Of a stretch of DNA of 5,890 nt, positions 1 through 4,811 are shown piece after piece. The stretch's first letter is position 1; each line of letters opens with the position of its first letter. The notes beneath the pieces are model-generated. The model did no database searches and was not told the origin of the DNA. It was given only the letters and a program-made list of their open reading frames with translations. A program made the position numbers and the translations under genes. Source of the stretch: Bacteroidota bacterium (lineage in GTDB: Bacteria > Bacteroidota > Bacteroidia > Chitinophagales > Chitinophagaceae); contig JAEZDR010000043.1 in the NCBI GenBank assembly GCA_023433265.1, forward strand, positions 1 through 5,890. Direction: 5' to 3'.

Positions 1-659
1 GATTACTTCTTGTTTGCACCATAGCTGCGCTGTTTTCCTGTAAAAAAAGCGACAACAATCCCAACCCGGTAAACCCGTCAGGAGATTATATGGCATTTAG
101 CCAAAACAGTACCTGGACCTATAGCACAACCACCGATGGTACTGCCGCACCCGATTACACGCTGACCATGACAAATAAGGATACTACGATAAATGGTAAA
201 TCTTATAAAGTTGTCGCCAACTCGGCCGGGCCTAATAATTATCAAGGCAAGGTGGGAGCAGATTATTACAGGTTTGGAAAAATTGAACCGATAGCGCCGG
301 ATGGTATAGAAGAACTTTACCTCAAGGCAGATGCTGCTACAGGAGGCACCTGGGGTATTACACTGCCTCCGACAGATATACCTGGCATAGGCACTGTGAA
401 TGCGAATGGAACCTATACTATTGTAGCCAGGGATATTACAAAAACGGTATTGACCAATACCTTCACAAACGTTATCCATGTAAGGCTGATTGGGAAAGCA
501 AGCTCACCATTATTTCCCGGGATTCAGTTTACAGTTCTCACAGGCAATTTCTATTATGCTAAAGGAATTGGAATGGTTTCTTATACTTTAGAAACCACCA
601 TTCCAAACACCCCAACTTCTACCACCCAGGTAGATGTGAAGTCTTACTCAATCAAGTAA
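1..659 (+). CDS. Putative outer-envelope lipoprotein of unknown function, 5'-truncated by the window edge
   Basis: The open frame runs from base 3 to the TAA at 657-659 (218 visible residues), so the gene begins outside the window. The first visible residues are a hydrophobic stretch (LLLVCTIAALFSC) ending in a lipobox, L-F-S-C, with the cysteine codon at 39-41. A lysine/serine/asparagine/proline-rich linker follows (KKSDNNPNPVNPSG). This is a signal peptidase II site, so the mature protein should be a lipid-anchored envelope protein of about 206 residues. The ATG at 90-92 lies downstream of the lipobox and is not the true start. The mature part is rich in Thr, Gly, Asn and Tyr with alternating polar and hydrophobic residues, which suggests beta strands. 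It ends with an 'FYYAKGIGMVSY' segment of a kind often seen in Bacteroidota beta-rich lipoproteins. I recognise no catalytic motif and assign no function. Its stop overlaps the convergent transporter gene by 8 bp. The lipoprotein call is strong; the role is unknown. Confidence 0.85.
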   Translation, partial: LLLVCTIAALFSCKKSDNNPNPVNPSGDYMAFSQNSTWTYSTTTDGTAAPDYTLTMTNKDTTINGKSYKVVANSAGPNNYQGKVGADYYRFGKIEPIAPDGIEELYLKADAATGGTWGITLPPTDIPGIGTVNANGTYTIVARDITKTVLTNTFTNVIHVRLIGKASSPLFPGIQFTVLTGNFYYAKGIGMVSYTLETTIPNTPTSTTQVDVKSYSIK

Positions 660-1638
660 GCGTATGCTTCTTGTTCTGAAGAATATTTTCCAACGTCCAT
701 TCCAGTCGCTGCTGGAATGGATGTTGTCTTACAGGGCAGTCCTGTTTTGAACAGATAGGACAGCTAATCGGCAGGCATCCGTCTGTATGCACAAACATTT
801 CCATTGAATCGGTAAACTTCGTCCGCACCAGCTTTTCCAATTCTATTACCTCATGGTGTGCTTCGTGGATATTCAGGTACCAGGGCACCGTCAAATGACA
901 ATCCATGTGGATGGTAGTCCCATACTTTATCATTCGCAGGTTATGTAAGTCCACCCAATTTACCCGCCTGTCTTCGTTCAGGATGGTTACTACGTTTCTC
1001 AGTAAATCCATGTCGGCTTCGTCCATAATACCTGCAAGAGACTTTCTTACAATCTGGTAGCCGTTGTAAACGATGAAGCAAGCCATAGCAAGTGCCAGTA
1101 CTTTGTCTATCCAATACACTTTTGTATAGAGCATTATCACAAGGCCTGCAATTACTGCAAGCGTTGAATAAGTGTCCGTCTGCAGGTGTTTACCTGAAGC
1201 CTGCAATGCCAGCGATCCGTTTTTCTTTCCTATCCTGAGGCAGACAGCCCCGGCACCGTAATTTAATAAAGCAGTAATACCCACGAGTATCAACCCCCTG
1301 TCGAGGCTATGGATGGGCTGTTCCTCAATAAGATTCTTGATACTTTCGTACATGATAACGAGGCCTGCACCGATGATCATTGCCCCTTCAAGAAACGCTG
1401 AGACGAACTCTGCTTTTCCATGCCCATAAGGATGTTCCCTATCATTTGGCTTAGCGGCGACGTACAGGCTATAAAGACCCACCATGCCCGCCACTACATT
1501 TACTATACTTTCCAGTGCATCTGTAAGTATGGCAAGAGAATTTGTAATAAAGTAAGCAACTGTTTTAATGGCAAGCAGTACTACAGACAAAAGGCTGATC
1601 CATTTCTGTACCCTGAAGTTTTGCTGTGCTGCCTTCAT
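652..1638 (-). CDS. Cation diffusion facilitator (CDF) family metal transporter with Cys-rich C-terminal tail
   Basis: An inner-membrane secondary transporter that likely exports a divalent metal such as zinc or iron in exchange for protons. Read from the ATG at 1636-1638 it has 328 residues. Six hydrophobic segments are visible at about residues 13-32, 35-61, 78-96, 114-134, 155-173 and 176-195. The loop after segment 2 has the family-like HPYGHGK (69-75). Segment 5 carries the metal motif HxxxD (H151, D155). The equivalent site in segment 2 reads ExxxN (E43, N47) rather than the usual H/DxxxD. A cytoplasmic domain with several His follows from about residue 203, then a C-x4-C-x2-C-x4-C tail (C288, C293, C296, C301). 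An in-frame ATG at 1699-1701 would add 21 residues. I prefer 1638 because the sequence from MKAAQQNF onward looks like the usual family N-terminus and the extra stretch runs into the argS promoter region. No Shine-Dalgarno separates the two. The family is certain; the metal and the start are not. Confidence 0.93.
   Translation of the reverse strand: MKAAQQNFRVQKWISLLSVVLLAIKTVAYFITNSLAILTDALESIVNVVAGMVGLYSLYVAAKPNDREHPYGHGKAEFVSAFLEGAMIIGAGLVIMYESIKNLIEEQPIHSLDRGLILVGITALLNYGAGAVCLRIGKKNGSLALQASGKHLQTDTYSTLAVIAGLVIMLYTKVYWIDKVLALAMACFIVYNGYQIVRKSLAGIMDEADMDLLRNVVTILNEDRRVNWVDLHNLRMIKYGTTIHMDCHLTVPWYLNIHEAHHEVIELEKLVRTKFTDSMEMFVHTDGCLPISCPICSKQDCPVRQHPFQQRLEWTLENILQNKKHTLT
691..726 (+). terminator. 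Strong hairpin inside the 3' end of the transporter gene, candidate terminator of the lipoprotein gene
   Basis: Arms 691-705 and 712-726 are inverted repeats of 15 bp around a 6-nt loop (706-711). All pairs are Watson-Crick except 695/722, which is G-U in plus-strand RNA but A-C in minus-strand RNA. The possible extra pair 706/711 is also a wobble only in plus-strand RNA, so the fold suits the lipoprotein transcript better. It begins 31 bases after the lipoprotein stop. The bases that follow (TCTTACAG) form only a poor U-tract, so it may be an imperfect intrinsic terminator or an mRNA 3'-end stabiliser. On the other strand the arms encode QHPFQ and LEWTL of the transporter, so part of the pairing may be a by-product of protein sequence. 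Confidence 0.5.
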
Positions 1639-1701
1639 TCTGGGGCAAATTTCGCGCTTTATTCCTACTCCTGGCAACAGCCGGTAAGAAAGCACGGACA
1701 T

Positions 1702-1720
1702 GCAAATTCTTTACATTTGC
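1702..1720. repeat. Short inverted repeat overlapping the argS promoter box
   Basis: GCAAAT at 1702-1707 and ATTTGC at 1715-1720 form a perfect 6-bp dyad with a 7-bp spacer. The right arm overlaps the last bases of the putative argS -7 box. It could be an operator shared by the divergent transporter and argS genes, but a 6-bp dyad in AT-rich DNA can arise by chance. No regulator is identified. Confidence 0.3.
1712..1719 (+). promoter_or_regulatory. Bacteroidota-type -7 promoter box upstream of argS
   Basis: TACATTTG is a perfect match to the TAnnTTTG -7 consensus of the Bacteroidota primary sigma factor. It ends 17 bp before the argS ATG, which implies a leader of roughly 10 nt. No convincing TTG/TTTG -33 element lies 19-21 bp upstream, so the call rests on the -7 box and its position alone. 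Confidence 0.5.
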
Positions 1721-1736
1721 GCACTAAGTAAAAACG

Positions 1737-3515
1737 ATGAGTGTTGTTCAGTTGATTAAGGATGAGGCGGCAAGGGCGATTTCGCAACATTATTCCATTA
1801 GCATTAACCCTGGCGAAATAGCCGTTAATGCGACTAAGCCTGAGTTTGAAGGAGATTATACCATTGTGGTATTCGGGCTTGTTAAACAATTGAAGAAAAG
1901 CCCTGAACAGATAGGCGCAGAGCTAGGCGAACTAATGTGCCGGCAGAAAAGCATGTTCTCCGGCTTCAACGTAATCAAAGGCTTCCTCAACCTCGTTATA
2001 GCAGACGAATACTGGATCTCAGAGCTTGAAAAGCAGTCAGGCAATGAGCATTTTGGTGTTCACCAACCCAACAACAGAAAGGTAATGGTGGAGTACTCCT
2101 CCCCTAACACCAATAAGCCACTGCACCTTGGACATCTGCGTAACAATTTTCTCGGCTGGAGTGTTTCTGAAATACTAAAAGCCAATGGCAACGAGGTTAT
2201 TAAAACCTGCATTGTAAACGACCGGGGCGTCCACATTTGCAAAAGCATGATTGCGTGGCAACGGTTTGGTAACGGCGAAACACCTGCTTCCTCTGGCAAG
2301 AAGGGCGACCACTTAGTTGGCGAGTACTACGTAAAGTTCAATGATGCCTATAAAAAGGAAGTTGAGGAGCTAATAGCCGCGGGACGTTCAAAGGAAGAAG
2401 CAGAGAAAGAGGCACCAATTATGAAAGAAACGCAGCAAATGCTGCTGGACTGGGAAGGGGGAAAGCCTGAAGTAATGGAGCTGTGGAGCAGGATGAATGG
2501 TTGGGTATATGAAGGATTTGACAGCACTTACAATACGATCGGTAGTGACTTTGACAAAATCTACTACGAGAGCAATACTTACCTATTAGGTAAAAACCTT
2601 GTTGAACTTGGACTAAGCAAAGGCATCTTCTACAGAAAAGACGATGGCAGTGTATGGATAGACCTCACCGCAGATGGGCTTGATGAAAAGATAGTGCAAA
2701 GAAGAGACGGTACGTCGGTGTACATAACACAGGACATCGGGCTTGCACAGCAAAGGCATGAAGAGTACGGTGCCGATGAATACATCTATGTGATTGGCGA
2801 CGAGCAGAACTATCACATGAAGGTGCTAACACTCATAGCGCAGAAACTTGAACTGCCGGGGGCAGAAGGCATCTACCATCTTAGTTATGGAATGGTGGAG
2901 CTTCCGTCGGGCAAGATGAAAAGCAGGGAAGGCACCGTAGTAGATGCCGATGATATTGTGGCCGAGATGGTTGCTATTGCCAAACAAAAGACGGAAGAGT
3001 TGGGTAAGGTTGCCGACTTTCAGCCGGAGGAGTTGCAAGAACTATATGAAACAATAGGCCTCGGCGCACTAAAGTTTTTTATCCTGAGAGTGGATCCCCG
3101 TAAGCGGATGATATTTAATCCCGAAGAGAGCATCGACTTCCATGGGTTTACCGGGCCGTTTATTCAATACACACACGCACGCATTAAAAGTATTCTGCGG
3201 AAGACGGAAGGGTCAGCTACAAATGAATCAACCCCTGCGGGCAGCCTGCTACCGCTGGAGAGGAAAATGATTGTTTCGCTGGAACAGTTTCCCTCAATTG
3301 TACAGGAGGCAGGTGCAACCCATGATCCTTCCAAAATAGCTATTTTCATATTTGACATTGCCCGCACCTTTAATTCATTTTATGCAGAGCACTCCGTTGC
3401 CAATGCAGAGAGCGAAGAAAAGAAAGCGCTAAGGCTTAAAATAGCCCGCCTTACTGCACAAACACTAAAAACGGGACTGGCAATGCTGGGCATCAAGGCT
3501 CCTGAAAGAATGTAA
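1737..3515 (+). CDS. argS: Arginyl-tRNA synthetase (class I)
   Basis: A cytoplasmic enzyme that charges tRNA-Arg with arginine using ATP. At 592 residues it is full length for a bacterial ArgRS. In order it shows the ArgRS N-terminal additional domain (about 1-100), the catalytic Rossmann fold with 'VEYSSPNTNKP' leading into the HIGH-type motif HLGH (130-133), and the segments 'VYITQDIGLA' (328-337) and 'VIGDEQNYH' (352-360). The KMSKS-type loop reads GKMKSRE (392-398), so the second lysine of KMSKS is replaced, as is common in ArgRS. A helical anticodon-binding DALR-type domain follows, starting near 'FTGPFIQYTHARI' (471-483), and the protein ends in 'LGIKAPERM', a typical ArgRS C-terminus. 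The start is firm: an in-frame TAA lies at 1725-1727 and no other start codon falls between it and the ATG. No Shine-Dalgarno is present; the leader is A-rich. kdsA follows 18 bp downstream on the same strand and is probably cotranscribed. Confidence 0.98.
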   Translation: MSVVQLIKDEAARAISQHYSISINPGEIAVNATKPEFEGDYTIVVFGLVKQLKKSPEQIGAELGELMCRQKSMFSGFNVIKGFLNLVIADEYWISELEKQSGNEHFGVHQPNNRKVMVEYSSPNTNKPLHLGHLRNNFLGWSVSEILKANGNEVIKTCIVNDRGVHICKSMIAWQRFGNGETPASSGKKGDHLVGEYYVKFNDAYKKEVEELIAAGRSKEEAEKEAPIMKETQQMLLDWEGGKPEVMELWSRMNGWVYEGFDSTYNTIGSDFDKIYYESNTYLLGKNLVELGLSKGIFYRKDDGSVWIDLTADGLDEKIVQRRDGTSVYITQDIGLAQQRHEEYGADEYIYVIGDEQNYHMKVLTLIAQKLELPGAEGIYHLSYGMVELPSGKMKSREGTVVDADDIVAEMVAIAKQKTEELGKVADFQPEELQELYETIGLGALKFFILRVDPRKRMIFNPEESIDFHGFTGPFIQYTHARIKSILRKTEGSATNESTPAGSLLPLERKMIVSLEQFPSIVQEAGATHDPSKIAIFIFDIARTFNSFYAEHSVANAESEEKKALRLKIARLTAQTLKTGLAMLGIKAPERM

Positions 3516-3533
3516 CTTAAACACCCTCATCGC

Positions 3534-4352
3534 ATGTACAACTACCTCGAAAACATCTTTACCGGGCAGGAATACAATCCTCAATCTTTCTTTCTTATTG
3601 CAGGCCCCTGCGTGGTTGAAAACGAACAGATGGTGCTGGACATTGCAGGGGTGGTAAAAGACCTTTGTAACAAGTATAAAATTCCCTACGTTTTTAAAGC
3701 AAGTTACAGGAAGGCAAACAGGACAAGCGCTTCTTCCTTTACTGGTATAGGAGATGAAAAAGCTTTAAGGGCAATTGCTGCCGTGAAAGAAAAACTCAAC
3801 CTTCCCATCACAACAGACATTCATACAGCAGAAGAGGCAGCAATGGCTGCCGCTTACGTGGATATACTTCAAATACCTGCATTCCTATGCCGTCAAAGCG
3901 ACCTGCTGGAAGCAGCGGCTAAAACAGGCAAGATTGTAAACGTGAAGAAAGGGCAGTTTCTTAGCGGCGGTTCTATGAAGTTTGCGGTGGAAAAGGTAAA
4001 GCATGCGGGAAACAGTAAGGTGATGCTTACAGAGAGGGGCACCACCTTTGGCTATACTGACCTGGTAGTAGACTACCGGAACATACCGTGGATGCAGGAG
4101 CATGGTGTTCCCGTTGTTATGGATTGCACACATAGCCTTCAACAGCCTAACCAAACTTCGGGGGTAACCGGTGGCAACCCTGCAATGATAGGGACGATAG
4201 CAAAGGCAGCGATTGCGGCGGGCGCTGATGGACTTTTTATTGAAACCCACCCCGACCCATCAACGGCAAAGAGCGATGGGGCAAATATGCTACAGTTAAA
4301 TCAGCTTGAGACGCTGCTGGAACAGCTCGTTAGAATAAAAGCAGCGCTGTAA
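3534..4352 (+). CDS. kdsA: 3-deoxy-D-manno-octulosonate 8-phosphate (KDO-8-P) synthase, metal-dependent type
   Basis: A cytoplasmic aldolase-type enzyme that condenses phosphoenolpyruvate with arabinose 5-phosphate to give KDO-8-phosphate, a precursor of the lipopolysaccharide inner core, so the host should be Gram-negative. The length (272 residues) is normal for a single TIM-barrel domain. Visible motifs are 'IAGPCVVEN' (22-30), 'FKASYRKANRTS' (54-65), 'TTDIHT' (93-98), 'QIPAFLCRQ' (113-121), 'NVKKGQF' (136-142), 'DCTHSLQQP' (197-205) and 'ETHPDP' (237-242). Cys26 occupies the position that is Asn in the metal-independent E. coli enzyme. With H200, E237 and D248 it supplies the four metal ligands known from metal-dependent (class II) enzymes such as that of Aquifex. 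The ATG is the first one after the argS stop, which is in the same frame. No promoter box is seen in the 18-bp gap, so expression likely depends on argS transcription. No clear terminator follows. Confidence 0.97.
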   Translation: MYNYLENIFTGQEYNPQSFFLIAGPCVVENEQMVLDIAGVVKDLCNKYKIPYVFKASYRKANRTSASSFTGIGDEKALRAIAAVKEKLNLPITTDIHTAEEAAMAAAYVDILQIPAFLCRQSDLLEAAAKTGKIVNVKKGQFLSGGSMKFAVEKVKHAGNSKVMLTERGTTFGYTDLVVDYRNIPWMQEHGVPVVMDCTHSLQQPNQTSGVTGGNPAMIGTIAKAAIAAGADGLFIETHPDPSTAKSDGANMLQLNQLETLLEQLVRIKAAL

Positions 4353-4477
4353 ACCATCGGCTGACATTAAGGGTAGCCACTGCAGCCCAGGCGTGAGCCC
4401 ATATATATAACAAACGTTTTTACACCTCCCTACGAGGCGGGATTCCAAAATATCCAGGCAGTAGATTCTACACGCTC

Positions 4478-4699
4478 CTAGAGATACCGCAGAGGATTTC
4501 TTCTTGCAGAAAGGATATAATTCTTGATATTCAGCCAAAAAGCCATCATCATATAAACGATGACGGGAGAACCGAAAGTGAGGAAAGAAACATAAATAAA
4601 CCACATACGAATGCGGCTGGTGGCTATTCCCATTTTCTCTCCAATAGCGGTACAGACACCAAAGGCCTGCCACTCAATAAACTGTCTCAAACGGTTCAT
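4478..4699 (-). CDS. Small PspC-domain membrane protein
   Basis: A 73-residue protein that is essentially a lone PspC domain. The N-terminal part, 'MNRLRQFIEWQAFGVCTAIG' then 'EKMGIATSRIRMWFIY', matches the PspC pattern of a Gly-Val/Cys turn, a helix and an 'I-A/D-x-x-x-I-R' segment. A hydrophobic segment at about residues 32-57, with a central Phe-Gly-Ser-Pro, follows. The tail is basic (ARRNPLRY), consistent with a cytoplasmic end. In E. coli, PspC belongs to the phage-shock envelope stress response. Here there is no pspA, pspB or pspF next door, so the role is only a guess: inner-membrane, perhaps stress-linked. The start is firm, since an in-frame TAA lies six codons upstream with no start codon between. 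The gene is convergent with kdsA (125 bp apart) and divergent from the aconitase gene (112 bp). TATACTTG on the minus strand (4711-4704) is one base off a -7 box but sits too close to the ATG to be trusted. Confidence 0.85.
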   Translation of the reverse strand: MNRLRQFIEWQAFGVCTAIGEKMGIATSRIRMWFIYVSFLTFGSPVIVYMMMAFWLNIKNYILSARRNPLRYL

Positions 4700-4769
4700 G
4701 GTACAAGTATAGTGTTATTTTACTGCAATAATCCGGCCTATTGTTGAAATAAAAAAACCTTGTTATGCT

Positions 4770-4777
4770 TACCTTTG
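4770..4777 (+). promoter_or_regulatory. Bacteroidota-type -7 promoter box upstream of the aconitase gene
   Basis: TACCTTTG matches TAnnTTTG exactly, 34 bp before the aconitase ATG. This gives an expected AT-rich leader of roughly 27-30 nt without a Shine-Dalgarno. The nearest -33-like TTG triplets (4741-4743 and 4744-4746) leave a spacer of 23 bp or more, longer than the usual 19-21 bp, so the upstream element is doubtful. Confidence 0.55.
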
Positions 4778-4811
4778 TCACACTTTTAAAATTATAAAAC
4801 ACTTTAGTTTC

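Noticed and set aside
90..92. ATG as start of the left-hand gene
   Set aside because: The frame stays open upstream and encodes a hydrophobic signal segment with a lipobox cysteine at 39-41, so the ATG is internal.
78..479. Minus-strand open frame of 133 codons antisense to the lipoprotein gene
   Set aside because: It lies wholly opposite a gene with a clear signal peptide, and its translation is Cys/Ile/Arg-rich with no recognisable domain.
392..2044. Mobile element, CRISPR array, defence system or biosynthetic cluster anywhere in the window
   Set aside because: I searched the whole window, not only these coordinates: no transposase, integrase, spaced direct repeats, toxin-antitoxin pair or nuclease is encoded, and the genes are housekeeping or envelope types.
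3885..4250. Minus-strand open frame of 121 codons inside kdsA
   Set aside because: It is antisense to a well-conserved enzyme and its product resembles no family I know.
4353..4477. Terminator or small RNA between kdsA and the PspC gene
   Set aside because: Only weak elements are present: a 4-bp stem at 4425-4437, the short palindromes AAACGTTT (4412-4419) and GTAGATTCTAC (4461-4471), and an AT repeat at 4401-4409. None is a stem followed by a T-run, and no tRNA-like pattern is visible.
4296..4673. Minus-strand open frame of 125 codons overlapping kdsA's end and the PspC gene
   Set aside because: It is in a different frame from the PspC gene, whose product is recognisable, and it also runs into kdsA.
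4704..4711. TATACTTG on the minus strand as the PspC gene promoter
   Set aside because: It differs from TAnnTTTG by one base and lies only 4 bp from the ATG, so transcription would start at or inside the start codon. A leaderless mRNA is possible but unsupported.
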